Source of the DNA: Brachyhypopomus gauderio
Lineage: Eukaryota > Chordata > Actinopteri > Gymnotiformes > Hypopomidae
Direction of reading: 5' to 3'
Length of the DNA: 64,000 nt
Assembly: GCF_052324685.1 (NCBI RefSeq)
Contig: NC_135226.1
Coordinates: 15,208,887-15,272,886 of the forward strand
In this document: positions 1-12,054 of the stretch, piece after piece
How the letters are laid out: every line of letters begins with the position of its first letter
How positions within the stretch are numbered: the first letter of the stretch is position 1
Notes under the pieces: model-generated
What the model was told of the DNA's origin: nothing
The model's input: the letters and a program-made list of their open reading frames with translations, nothing else
Database searches by the model: none
Made by a program: the position numbers and the translations under genes

Positions 1-97
1 CCCTGACCTGGGCCTGCGATGAGAACAAGGCATTAGTAACGCTGGCACTGAACGCCGCAGGGCAAGAGCTGGATTGTGTTTGGCACGTGGCTCTCAC

Positions 98-2105
98 CTC
101 CTCTGTGACTTTCGCCCAGTTCATCTTGACCAGGAGCACTGAAGAAGACGGACTGAAGGAGCACGCAAATGAAAAGGCCCGTCCAAAGACCTACAGCGCG
201 GCAGACGAGAGAAACACGTCTCAGAGGGCAGCGCGTGGCATCGGGAAGACAGGCATATGAAAGAAAAAGAGCATATGAGACAGAGAGAAAATGAGCGAGA
301 GAAAATGTTTTCCATACCAAAAATCCCTAGTTTGGCTGCAAACATCAGAGATACTCCAATAGGAAAACCCACACCATAGTATCCAATCAGATTTGCAATT
401 GCCCCGAGCTTCTGTTTCCCTAAGCCTCGGACAATGCTCTCAGTAGCGGCCTGGCGTGGGATGAAATCCAGTCGGGTGATCCAGCACACGCCCTGTTTAC
501 ACCTCTGACTCCTCCCACTTTATAGGTATAGAGTAATACGAGTGTGGCACGCTCTGTTAAGTGTTATGTGCTGTAAGGAGCAGGTGTGCAGGAGACTCAC
601 TGCTGTTGCATCAAATATATGGAAGGGAGCGTAGAGGACCATGACAGTGGCAACCCTCTGCCTAATCTGTCTGTGAAAAAGACATTTATTTATGTTTCAT
701 GTTTTTGTTTACATGATTTTACATGATCATGGTACTGTTCAAATTTAAAAAAGTATTCTAAACCCACAGTATAATGAACAGTACATGAAGTTTATTATAC
801 TGACACCATGTCCAAGTTAATATGTGTTTCATGGACAAAGTTCACGGTGGATTTTACTACAGTTGGTTCAAATAAGCAAAAATATAGTTTAAATGGATGA
901 CAAAGACAACACACTGTCTAGGTACAATAGAGTGGAGTACTCACTCATCATTGGTGAAGACGTAAGAAATGGCGTCTTTGGAACAGCCGATGATGACTGC
1001 CAAGCATGCTGAGACCAACACTGCGAAACAAGTTCATGAGCCGAGTTTTTTGGCCTTTTTCCGAAAAACAGTACAATCGGAGCACTGTAATTCAGTCCCC
1101 AGTGCAGCACATGGTTTAAAGAACGAGTGCCAAACGAGCAAAGGTCAATCACGAGTGTGAAGCGTCTAATCAGGCAAGAAGGTGTCCCACTCCTGTAGGC
1201 AGTCCATGGACCACCCTGCACATGGAGAGAGACACGGACCTCACACAGATCTCACAGATAGCAGTTACCACAGTTGCATACATATGATTACACAAATTAG
1301 GACATTGTAGCTTTCAAGGTCTGTTGTCACTGTGGTTAACAAAATAGGTTAGAATTTGCATAAGGGGAGTCGGCATGATTAGCCTTTCTAATTGGGTCAT
1401 TATGATGCATGTATAAAATGAAACAAGTGTATATGCAAATTGTTTATGTCGCATATTTATCTCACTAGGGAAGAATGTTGGTGAGGAGTACTCATTGATA
1501 TAAGGAAACATGAAATGGTTGTTTATGTGGTGCAAGAATTTCATGTGATCACCTACCACAGAAATGTTTGCGTGATTTTACGAACTCACCATGCCAGGTG
1601 TCCTTGTGAAGACCTCTACAAAGGATGTAAATAAACAGTACAATAGCCATCGAGTACAGTGAGATAACGTTGGCTGCTGCAGATCCACTGCAGATAAAAC
1701 AGTCATATCAGTCACATTGGTGATGTCGTACATATCGTAATCTTTGTCACTGATGTGCACATTTAAAAAAATTCAGTACTGGGATAAACGGACTATGCCC
1801 AGGGGTTTAATCCCAGCTGATCGTTCTTGCAAAGTGTCATCTCGATAGAACGGTGTACTCACATGATGCCAAGGTCAAGAACCAAGACCAAAACATAGTT
1901 TGCCAAAGCATTTATGATGTTTTCTATAACTCCAGTGATAACCAGCAGCCAAATGATTCCCTAGAAGGAAACACTTCATTCACTCTTTACACCTCTCTGA
2001 ATGACAGTGATTTTCATTACTGTCTGAGAGCCAGGAGAGTCTCTCAAGACGTTCTCTTACCTGGTTTTGAAGATAAGTGGTCTCAATAATGAATGCATAT
2101 AATGC
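98..2105 (-). pseudogene. slc47a: SLC47A (MATE) transporter, 3' exons, probable pseudogene
   Basis: SLC47A proteins are multidrug and toxin extrusion transporters that exchange organic cations for protons across the plasma membrane. Reading the minus strand, exons with good splice sites lie at 2061-2105, 1863-1960, 1590-1687, 1215 to about 1174, 945-1020, 601-670, 318-450 and 98-190. Recognisable MATE stretches include YLQNQ-GII, INALANYVLVL, GSAAANVISLYSMAI, WSMDCLQEW, KDAISYVFTNDE, and RGLGKQKLGAIANLIGYYGV followed by GFPIGVSLMFAAKLG. Most neighbouring exons join in phase. Three defects suggest a dead copy. The WSMDCLQEW exon runs into a stop after about 15 codons and lacks its second half. 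The following part, which should carry the conserved AASVRVGNALGAG-type segment, is absent. The exon at 98-190 shifts by one base between LLQSVFF and KMNWAKVTEE. N-terminal exons were not found upstream. Assembly errors could explain the single-base shift but not the missing exon. Confidence 0.72.
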
Positions 2106-2947
2106 CTGAAAGAAAACAACAACATTAAAATGGGCTGAGAATCTGTTTTTATAACCGGAAACCTTCAAGTGCCCCTGTATGCAGTGAAAAAATGACAGCA
2201 ACTTAGCACATCAGTCAATTTATTATCTGATATAAATAATTCAAGCAGTTCATTTGAACCAACAGATGCTCTGTTATTGCATATCCCAGCAGCAGAGGGT
2301 GCATGGCTGAAACCAGCCACAGACAGGCCGCCATTGCAGGGCAAATGTGCAAACACACACACCCTCATCCACCCATTCTCTCACACAGGGCTATTTTAGA
2401 GAACCTAGCTGAAACCATAGTGGGGGACACAGTGGGGATATGCACACTCCTCACAAGTAGTGCAAATGTGCAAACACAAAAAACATCTTCAGTAGGGATG
2501 TGTGTATTGTTTTACGTACTGGAAGAGGCCAATAAATGATTAAATTAAGTACAAAGAATAAAGAGCTTACAGGATAAGCCACAATAAATAGGGCTAAAAG
2601 GATCAAATTAAAGAGACATAAAATATAAAAGGTAAGAATTTTAAAGTAATTCATATTGATCAAGAACTTTTTAAAAGACAAATCTTATATACTGTGCAGG
2701 AACAGAAATGTTTTCAGTCTAGATGCTTGTGGTTTGGGTATCGTAGGACTTTGGGGAGTTAGTTCCAGCTGTGGGTAACTGGGAAACCGAAAGCTTTGCT
2801 GTTTATCAGGACCAATTCCTGTTCTAAGAGACCTAATGGGTTTCCCAGATATATCTGAGTCCTCAGCTGTTTCATTATTTATAAACAAGTAGTAACATTT
2901 AAAATTGATCCGGTGGCTAAATGGAGGGCAGAGGATTTGAGAGCTGA
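2106..2947. other. No gene recognised
   Basis: Sequence upstream (5', minus sense) of the last detectable SLC47A exon. It is AT-rich with no open frame that looks like a MATE N-terminus. The ORF stretches here overlap no recognisable domain. It is probably former intron or intergenic DNA. Confidence 0.4.
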
Positions 2948-3997
2948 GGTAATACCAGCACCATAATAAGGGTGGGCTTCTCTCTGCCTGGTAATACCAG
3001 CACCATAATAAGGGTGGGCTTCTCCCTGCCTGGTAATACCAGCACCATAATAAGGGTGGGCTTCTCCCTGCCTGGTAATACCAGCACCATAATAAGGTTG
3101 GGCTTCTCTCGGCCTGGTAATACCAGCACCATAATAAGGGTGGGCTTCTCTCTGCCTGGTAATACCAGCACCATAATAAGGGTGGGCTTCTCCCTGCCTG
3201 GTAATACCAGCACCATAATAAGGGTGGGCTTCTCCCTGCCTGGTAATACCAGCACCATAATAAGGGTGGGCTTCTCCCTGCCTGGTAATACCAGCACCAT
3301 AATAAGGGTGGGCTTCTCCCTGCCTGGTAATACCAGCACCATAATAAGGGTGGGCTTCTCTCGGCCTGGTAATACCAGCACAATAATAAGGGTGGGCTTC
3401 TCTCTGCCTGGTAATACCAGCACCATAATAAGGGTGGGCTTCTCCCTGTCTGGTAATACCAGCACCATAATAAGGGTGGGCTTCTCCCTGCCTGGTAATA
3501 CCAGTACCATAATAAGGGTGCGCTTCTCTCTGCCTGGTAATACCAGCACCATAATAAGGGTGGGCTTCTCCCTGCCTGGTAATACCAGCACCATAATAAG
3601 GGTGGGCTTCTCTCGGCCTGGTAATACCAGCACCATAATAAGGGTGGGCTTCTCTCTGCCTGGTAATACCAGCACCATAATAAGGGTGGGCTTCTCCCTG
3701 CCTGGTAATACCAGCACCATAATAAGGGTGGGCTTCTCCCTGCCTGGTAATACCAGCACCATAATAAGGGTGGGCTTCTCCCTGCCTGGTAATACCAGCA
3801 CCATAATAAGGGTGGGCTTCTCCCTGCCTGGTAATACCAGCACCATAATAAGGGTGAGCTTCTCCCTGCCTGGTAATACCAGCACCATAATAAGGGTGGG
3901 CTTCTCTCGGCCTGGTAATACCAGCACCATAATAAGGGTGCGCTTCTCTCTGCCTGGTAATACCAGCACCATAATAAGGGTGCGCTTCTCTCTGCCT
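2948..3997. repeat. 42-bp minisatellite, exactly 25 units
   Basis: A tandem array of a 42-bp unit beginning GGTAATACCAGCACCATAAT and ending CTTCTCCCTGCCT. 25 x 42 equals the 1050-bp span, so no unit has an indel. Variation is confined to a few positions, such as TCTCTG, TCCCTG and TCTCGG. Because 42 is 14 codons, long frames stay open on both strands, and on the minus strand these encode 14-residue units such as GITRQGEAHPYYGA. No start context, splice site or known protein supports coding. I treat the ORFs as a by-product of the period. Confidence 0.95.
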
Positions 3998-6900
3998 GGT
4001 TAGCATACTAGTGATAACATTCTGAATTAGCTGCAGATGTGTAATGGTCTAATGGAAACTTCTGCAATAGTGGCCTGCTTTGAAATTAATGCAACAGGTT
4101 TGTCTAGTCTCCTGGAGATGATGTTGTTACTGAATTTCACTTAGCCACTACAAATAAGCTCTGAATACATTATAACTCTTGCGATTTCTGACTTTATGTT
4201 TTTTGGTATTTAAAGTCTTGGAGGTAAGCAGTAACCTTCGGCCGGTGGACGCAGGTGGACAGTTGCAAGAGCTGCAATGTTCCTTAAGAATCTTTAAATT
4301 AATAGCACTAAACTCAAGACATAACTTAAGTTATGATGATGGCACTTACTGGATCCATTTGCTAATGTATCGGTTTAGCCAGCACTACCAGTTGGGAGTT
4401 GAATGTCAAATACTTCCAAGCACCCAGTGGTTCTCTCTTATATATGCTCACTTCTGTTATTAGCACAAAACCAAGAAACAATAAGGATACTGTGCACTGG
4501 AAAGTTGGGTGAAGGACACCGAACCGGTTTGCTCTGGCTGTGTAAGCAACACGCAGATCTCAAAAGAGAAGTTATGGTGCTGACTGAGCAACTGGTGGTC
4601 TCACGACAGACTCGTGCCGGAACAGGTGATGTCTCAGACTGAGGTCACTAGCGGAGACGTGGAGCTAATGAGCTGTTTGAAAACTTTTAACACCGATTTG
4701 TGTGGCATTAATTAAGTTAGTTGGGGCAGGAAATGCTCCCACAGACTACAGTTGTGGTTGGGATATTTTACACAATGTACTTAAAACTCAAGGGTGGCAA
4801 AATTAATCCCACAACAGTAGGTAATCTTTTTGGGCAACAAGAATGAAGAATAACATGGTGCAATACGCAGCCTTGCCTTGGCAGCCTTGGCAGCAGCATG
4901 TCAGAGTGTGCAGGGAGTGATACCACGAGGGGCACACCAGTGACCATGTTACACACTCATGGATTTTTCATGGGCCGCAGGGAAGGATGAGTTGTCTTTT
5001 AGAGAGGGTTCTGTTCAAGGTCCCCTCGTGGGGTCTGCTGATTGCTTTGGGTGAGCTGACTGCTCAAGTGGGAACTGGCCTCCAGATTTGTCATGGTGAA
5101 ATTGGTCGATATGGTCTCTCCATTGTGAACAAAATTTGAACCGGCACCATATTTGTGCATCATGGGCACAAACCTTAAGTGCAAACATATTTACAAGGTG
5201 ATGTGGTGGCATTGAGTCTCAACAACAGGGTCACCTGTTGCTACTACTGTGTTGTTTCCTCTTCAGTGTCCACAAAGTTTACACAAAGGAGCTTGATGGT
5301 TGCATGCAGGTGTTCTGGAGATAGAAAAATAAAGGCTATCTGGACTGCTGGATCACAGCCCTGAGACAGAAAGGGCCAGGCCTGTAGTAGCATGTACAGT
5401 AGAGTGTTTCTTGGGTCTTGTGTCCTGTTACCGTCTGAATTAAAAAATGTTTTGGTCAACATGCCTCGACGTTCTCGTAAACGAATTTCGAGTCTACGTT
5501 TACGTTTAGGCAAAATGTCTTTTATCTCCTCTCTCTGAGCCCCCTGAGTGTGCTCCGGTCTCATCTCAGTCGTGTTTTTTCTCTGATCCCTCGGACGTTA
5601 GAACGTTACAGGAATAATAAAAATGATGTTTAGGTTTGAGTATGTGTGTGAGTTTAAGTTAGAGAAATTGGATCCCTACCTGAGATATTAATGTGTCACA
5701 GGCTGATGCCAAACCATAACCTACCGCAACCCCGGTCACGTTTATGACCTGTCAGAAGGATCGTAGAGGATATGATGAATATAAATACTGGATAATCTAA
5801 GCTGCTCTGAAGCAAAGTGTCACACGGGAGGTCAGTCACCACATACTGAATGGTTTCTACTCACAGCTATGGCTAGCAGCACTACACCATCGAGCTCTGT
5901 CCTCCCCAGATGTCCACAGAACACAGTACTGACAAAAAAAGGTCTTTATTACTATCTTTATTTATTATATCTTTATTATCTTTATTTTGGTATCTTCATT
6001 TTCTGTGCTGGATTGTTTTAAAGTGTCTCTGATATCAGTCTCCATTCCAGCAAGTAAAATACATACTTGGATTTAAATAAGATTTACTAGAACAGAAAAT
6101 ATTCACTCATAAAAATCAAAGCAGTAGTTAAGATCAATGCAGTTTCCCCTTAAGCCGGTAAGAAGAATCTTAGCAGTGTTTATTAACCGTTATGCACAGA
6201 TATAAATTTACGATCCACTTTGAACTTCAGGAACCTGAAAGAGTCCATTAGAGTCACCTAAATTATTTATATTTTTAACTAAATAGGCAGAATGCATGTC
6301 ATCTTTTCTACATGTCTTATTTTCTAAAATTTCAAATAAATAAATAGCTTAAAGCTTTGCCAATGCACAAATTAAATCGTCCCGTGTGCTACTTTAACAA
6401 CATGGGGATCATTGTAAAAGTATTTTAAAAGACACCGTAAACACAAACATAAAAACAAAATATTTGAATGAATTAATAAAACGCATGACTTACTGACACT
6501 AAGCTGAACTTTGACAGGGTGTACAAGGTTGTAATAAGATCTCCAGATTGTCAATATGGTTCATATATACTCACGTTTTTATTCATTTGGATTTCAATAT
6601 ATTTTTCAAGCACATCATATAGTATCTGCTTTGCATCAATTTTGTATTTACTTTGAATTTGAGGAGGAAGTGATGGTTGCAAACCCCTTGGAGCTTGGAT
6701 GTAATGTAATACATGCTTTACAATTCAATTTAGTCAGTTTTGTGTTTCAATAGTGTGAATTAATTTCAGGAAATTACATACAACACTATCATCTGTGTAT
6801 CACCTGATTACAGTACTGACGCACAATCATTGGATCTGAAATGCAATTCCTACTTCCTAATTATTTTCATCTTGAATTTCAACATTGTTTGAACAAATCC

Positions 6901-8344
6901 TAATTGCAATCCTAAAATAAATCACGAAATATAAGTCGCTAGGTGGCATTAATGCCCCTCGGTTGAATTCAGCAATTCCCTCTTTATTTTTAAATCACAC
7001 AAAATATTTAAATTTTGAATTTCAGTAGCATATGAATTGCATTACATCCAGCGTTAAATCACCTGCAAATGATGCTGATACAAAGCGACTGCATTTGAAA
7101 GGAAATGCAGTTCTTGCTTTGTATTCATTTTAATCAATTTCAATAGTAATTCAAGCATTTTGCAAAGAATTGTGCATTGTCTGTAATTGCATTCAACTAT
7201 GTATTTCTATTGAAATAGTAGAATTAATAAGTGTGTGTTGCATTTCTCTCTTTTCTATTGACTTTTATCAAGAAACTGAGTAAGCAGGTTCAACTTTTAA
7301 GGAAATGCTGAAGCTCAAGTTGGTACATATTAAACATAAAATATCCAGAGGTAACTTTACGTCGGTGGTGTTCACATTGTAAAATATTCACACAGCCTAC
7401 TCACCACGGGCAAAGCTGGAGATGATAACTCATTAAATTCTTGTCTGCATTCTGCAGGAATTAAACTGGGAATTCGTCTCAAACATATGTGGTTACTGTT
7501 CAGCGATAAAGGATTTTCAGCCATTTTGGAGTGTTGTACTGTTCACCAGGACCATTGGTAAATTTCGTTTTTTAAATGCGGACACGAATGGAAAGATATG
7601 AAAATTACCCTTAGCAAATGAATCGCCTCTAAGCCGTGGACTCGCCGCTCACCTCAAAGCAACCTCTAAACTGCTTTACCAACCTACTACCCGCAGACTT
7701 GTACAGCTTTGGGACGCCGCTAACCTGTGTCTTCATCATTTGGCCACAAGGTGGAGCCATTTGCACAGCAGATGCATAAGTATGGAGGTTTGGAATTCTT
7801 GTGTATTCAACAGTCTAAAAGACACCCCGCACACTTCATGAGAGCTGTTTCAGCCTACATTATGTTCTTGTAGTGTGAAATATGTACTACAGCCAAGTTT
7901 TAGTCTATCTTAAAGGAGCAATAAGTCATTTTTCCAATCTCTAGAATCAGCAAAGAAGTTCAGTATAATTTATTACAACTAGGTGAAAGGAGGTTGATAT
8001 ATTGGCTAATATAAAAATGACACCTCGTGTGGTTTACAGGAGTAACCCGCGTTTGTGAGAGGCATATTTAAGTATAGTATGAACAGTACATCCTAACACA
8101 CAGTGAAGTTATTTTACAGCAAAGTTTATTAGTTTATTCTGACAAACCTACAAACAAAAGATCAGGAATCAATGGCATTGCTTATACGCAGTGAAATTTC
8201 CTATTTTAATATTTGAAAATTTCTAGAAAAGAAATGGCCAGAAATGAGAATGACTTTTTGAATGCCACTTCAGCAAAGCACAATCCATGCTATATTATAT
8301 ATATATATTATTCCACCAATCTACTACACAGACCAATTGATGAG
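3998..8344. other. AT-rich intergenic stretch, no gene recognised
   Basis: About 4.3 kb without a convincing coding region. Short ORFs lack domains or splice structure. The stretch contains A/T-rich simple sequence, for example a (TA)n run near 8290-8310 and CTTTATTATCTTTATT repeats near 5945-5990. A 25-codon Arg-rich ORF at 5461 has no other support. Unlabelled old transposon fragments are likely. Confidence 0.4.
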
Positions 8345-8642
8345 TGTGACGGGCAGGTGTGAGCAACTGAAAGGAAGCGATCACGCCAAGTCTCAGAGAA
8401 ATAGGAGGGTTTAATAGAAAAGGTGCAAACCAAAAACCCGTGCTATACATCCAAATTAAGGAGATAATGACCAGCGGTCAACTGGTACGACGACAAGACA
8501 TATATAGACAGACAAACGACCATCAGGTGGGAACGGATCACGGGCTCCGCCCACCTGAGGGGCGTACACGACATCACAAAACAACAACAACAACAGCCGC
8601 TGTGGACGGAGGCGACCGGTAGGGGGCCGCCTCACCGTGACA
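8345..8642 (-). repeat. LTR, left copy
   Basis: 298-bp long terminal repeat with terminal TG...CA, immediately preceded by target-site copy ATGAG. On the minus strand it is the downstream (3') LTR. The 60-codon ORF within it occurs identically in the other copy and is not a gene. Confidence 0.93.
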
Positions 8643-9870
8643 GACCCCCCCACCAAGCCGCACTCCCCTCCACTGGGTGTGTGGCACACAGCGGCTGCAC
8701 AACAACACGAAGGGGCAGGAAGGCAAGGACAGGCAGGGACACACCTCCTGCAGTCCACGAGCTGAAACACAAAACACATAACGTTAGTCAGCTCACCTCC
8801 CTGGGCGGGACCCTGGACCGACTGGGCCGTTAACAACACATAACCACGCCCCGGTCGGTCACAGGGCCCTTGCGCCCTAACCGGCCCTTGGCCGGTGAGC
8901 CCCACAGGTGTGAGGACGAGGAGCTATGGCTCCTGTGTCGTCCTTAGCGTATGTGTGTGTGCAGGTTACCTCCCCGAGGCGTGGCTTCTTCACCTCCTGG
9001 ACCTACCTCCTCCCAGAGCTGACCCCTGCCTTCTGCTAGGGGTCACCCCAGCCTCCTGGGGGAGCCAACCCCTCCCGGGGTCCCTCATCACAAGGTGGAC
9101 TCCTCCACCCAACCCAGGAGCGCCAGAGACCGAGGCCCAGAGCACCCCCGACGCGGGCTAGGGAGCAGCCCCAAGGGCCTCCTGGTCACCCCGGGCAGGA
9201 GGGAGGATCTCCCTCCGTGCCATACCCAGTGGCACGGGACCACAACCGCCCCCCTCCCAAACACACATTTAAGGGGAGGAGCAAGCGTGGAATTACACTT
9301 AACAGTAGACAACACGCTAGGACAAAACATGCACACAAAGACTCGACAAACAGAACTTAGTGAGCAGACACTGAACGAACGGGACCGATACTTGCGTGCA
9401 CTACACAAACGATGGTGACGCGCCGCTCAGAGTCGCAGTCGCTCCCCACATAAAACACACGACACACGGGGAGCGAGGCGACAGTGACGAGCGGCGAGCG
9501 CGTCACACACACAAAACACTCAACATATAACAAACGCGCACGCACACGGATCCTCACGTCCGTTACCTGGACACACTAACACCACACAAGAAGAAGAGTA
9601 TTTCCAGGACGACAGTCCTGTCCCTCGCCGTGCCACTAACACAACACATGGGCACAGCGGATCTCTTCACACAAACAAACAAACAACAAACACGAAGAGT
9701 ATTTCCAGGACGACAGTCCTGTGCCTCGCCGTGCCACTAACACAACACATGGGCACGGCGGATCTCTTCAAACAAACACCACGCAGACAAACACTTACCA
9801 CGAGACATGACCACGAACGAAGGAGAAAGAAAAAGAGACTCGGCGGCTTCCGAAAGGTGGCTGGTCATTC

Positions 9871-10168
9871 TGTGACGGGCAGGTGTGAGCAACTGAAAGG
9901 AAGCGATCACGCCAAGTCTCAGAGAAATAGGAGGGTTTAATAGAAAAGGTGCAAACCAAAAACCCGTGCTATACATCCAAATTAAGGAGATAATGACCAG
10001 CGGTCAACTGGTACGACGACAAGACATATATAGACAGACAAACGACCATCAGGTGGGAACGGATCACGGGCTCCGCCCACCTGAGGGGCGTACACGACAT
10101 CACAAAACAACAACAACAACAGCCGCTGTGGACGGAGGCGACCGGTAGGGGGCCGCCTCACCGTGACA
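9871..10168 (-). repeat. LTR, right copy
   Basis: 298-bp LTR matching 8345-8642 and followed by the second ATGAG copy. On the minus strand it is the upstream (5') LTR. The adjacent internal bases (9870 leftward) do not show a standard TGG-starting primer-binding site. Confidence 0.92.
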
Positions 10169-10173
10169 ATGAG

Positions 10174-10700
10174 TGCAGAAAACAGTTCAGAACACTGGAA
10201 ATTCTGACCAAAAATGTTGTTTAATTTTGGGAGTTTTGCTCAGGATATTGGAAGAATTGAAGTAAATCAGAAGATGTTTTTTAATACCATTTTAGATGGT
10301 GTATTTTTATCTTTAATTTCCCAGGCCTCTGCCACAGGCATCTCCATAGTGCCTAGAAATGGTCTTCTGCATGCTCAAAGCAAATGACTGGATCTTCATC
10401 ATCTATAGATTCATCATCTATAATATGAGCTGTCACACCAAGATTATTAGATTATTCTTGTTGCTAACAGAGGTCCAGTGATCCCCAGTCAGAGCCACAT
10501 TTGTGGCGCTCTTCACAATAACCCACAGACATTTTGGGGGGCAAGTGCTCGTGGGGGGAGGGGGGGGGGGGTGGGATGGTGGAGGGCACTTTTTAGCGCA
10601 AATAAAAAAACTACAAGCTCATGTTGAATGAAAATTGACTTTTATTTGTAACATTCTCTAAACGTGAGTTTTCAATGGAAAAAAGTCACGCAGCCAACTT
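10174..10700. other. No gene; G-run
   Basis: Non-coding sequence between the LTR element and the giant palindrome. It contains a G-rich run at about 10553-10571. No coding frame is recognised. Confidence 0.4.
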
Positions 10701-11306
10701 ATGGAGATGATTCCGTGCCTATTCGAAATGTAATCGCTACTAGACAAAAATGGAAATGCAATCCACAAAATGCATTGCTTTTCCATACAAACATGCAGAA
10801 TACGTGCCACAATGAAATGCAAAAGCACTATTACATTACATTTCAATGCACTTTAACTCTTTATTGAAAAACAATACACAAGAATTACCATTCAAAACCA
10901 AAACGCTGAATTTGTGCCAGAATTGAATATAATACAGCTCGAAATGTAATCACGGCACCGAGGTATTGCTTTTCACCGTACGGTATTTCTGACATAAATG
11001 TCTCCTTTAAATGTAATGATCACGAGATTGACACTGATGTGATGAAAACATGCCACAATGAAAAGTAAAAGCTCCAGTGTGTGTGGATTTGTATTTAAAG
11101 AAAGAAACGCTGAATTCGTGCCAGAAGCCACCATGAAATGCAATCGACTGAGCGTCATTGTATTCCACTGTGTGTCTCTGCGAAGCTGTGTTCATGCCAG
11201 AATGAAATCTAATCACTGTCCAATAGGAACGCTCGCCTGAATTTGGGGCGGGGCTTAGACTCCAGTCAGAAGCAATCGTTCATAGTTGGACTTGAAAGCA
11301 GCAGAA

Positions 11307-11441
11307 ATGTCTTTTCACGACAGAATAAAAGAGGAAATAAACAGTCTAATTGGACAAATTGAGGCTGGTGCAGTTACAGACGACTACGTGCTTAACTTAA
11401 TTAAGCTGAAGGTGCTGGACAATATTGAAAACGGACCTTGA
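11307..11441 (+). CDS. Small 44-aa ORF in the palindrome, left arm
   Basis: I do not recognise this ORF. It begins MSFHDRIKEEINSLIGQ and ends VLDNIENGP, is acidic, and is mostly predicted helical from its heptad-like Leu/Ile spacing. The same protein is encoded without change in the opposite arm (11920-12054, minus strand). A GC-box-like GGGGCGGGGC lies about 60 bp upstream. Preservation of an ORF in both arms may simply reflect recent duplication or gene conversion. It could be an N-terminal remnant of a transposon protein. Confidence 0.35.
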   Translation: MSFHDRIKEEINSLIGQIEAGAVTDDYVLNLIKLKVLDNIENGP

Positions 11442-11919
11442 AAGTGTCGTGCATGTGCTTGAATTCCATCTTGTAAAGGTGGATGAACCCTGCAAACAGC
11501 GCTGAAGAGCGGAACACGACATCGACAAGCCACAGCGGAGCCCCCGCGATTGCTACCCGTATTTTCCAGATTATAAACCGCTACTTATTCCCTCTCGCTT
11601 TGAACCATGTGACTTATAATGAGGTGTGGCTTTTCTGTAGATGTTCCTTCACCCGTCAGGGGTGGAACAGAAAGTTAATCAGGTGGTAGGACAAAGTTGT
11701 AAGTCAAAGAAGAAAGTGCTCATTTTCATTTAACTCATGCAAGCAGCAGGCACGACGGAGAATTTTTTCCAAACGAACGTGTTGTGCCGAATTCCGCCCC
11801 TCGTTCAGCAATCGCGGGGGCTCCGCTGTGGCTTGTCGATGTCGTGTTCCGCTCTTCAGCGCTGTTTGCAGGGTTCATCCACCTTTACAAGATGGAATTC
11901 AAGCACATGCACGACACTT

Positions 11920-12054
11920 TCAAGGTCCGTTTTCAATATTGTCCAGCACCTTCAGCTTAATTAAGTTAAGCACGTAGTCGTCTGTAACTGCACCAGCCTC
12001 AATTTGTCCAATTAGACTGTTTATTTCCTCTTTTATTCTGTCGTGAAAAGACAT
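11920..12054 (-). CDS. Small 44-aa ORF in the palindrome, right arm
   Basis: Mirror copy of the ORF at 11307-11441, identical at the protein level, in the reverse-complement arm. The two ORFs converge toward the 254-bp spacer. Function is unknown, and the case for translation rests only on intactness. Confidence 0.35.
   Translation of the reverse strand: MSFHDRIKEEINSLIGQIEAGAVTDDYVLNLIKLKVLDNIENGP

Larger units (their letters stand above)
8345..10168 (-). mobile_element. Complete non-autonomous LTR retrotransposon (TRIM/LARD type)
   Basis: Two 298-bp direct repeats (8345-8642 and 9871-10168) begin TGTGACGGGC and end CACCGTGACA. They flank a 1228-bp internal region. A 5-bp target duplication ATGAG sits at 8340-8344 and 10169-10173. 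Orientation is inferred as minus: in that direction each LTR has a TATATA-like box followed about 90 bp later by ATTAAA, and a G-rich polypurine-like tract lies directly before the downstream LTR at 8643-8655. The internal region has no gag, protease, RT or integrase. It holds a ~101-bp tandem duplication (from about 9593 and 9694) and a hairpin near 8911-8942. It therefore must have moved using proteins from another element. The two LTRs look essentially identical, suggesting a recent insertion. Confidence 0.93.

Noticed and set aside
2948..3997. CRISPR-like regular repeats
   Set aside because: Units are contiguous with no unique spacers, and the host is a eukaryote; it is a minisatellite.
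2879..4006. 375-codon minus-strand ORF as a repetitive protein gene
   Set aside because: Equivalent long frames are open in other frames and on the other strand because the unit is 14 codons; no start context, splice sites or known homolog.
5461..5538. 25-codon Arg-rich ORF (MPRRSRKRISSLRLRLGK)
   Set aside because: Too short, no conservation or context evidence; resembles a chance ORF over a partly palindromic stretch.
8440..8622. 60-codon ORF, repeated at 9966-10148
   Set aside because: Identical because it is inside the two LTR copies; no domain.
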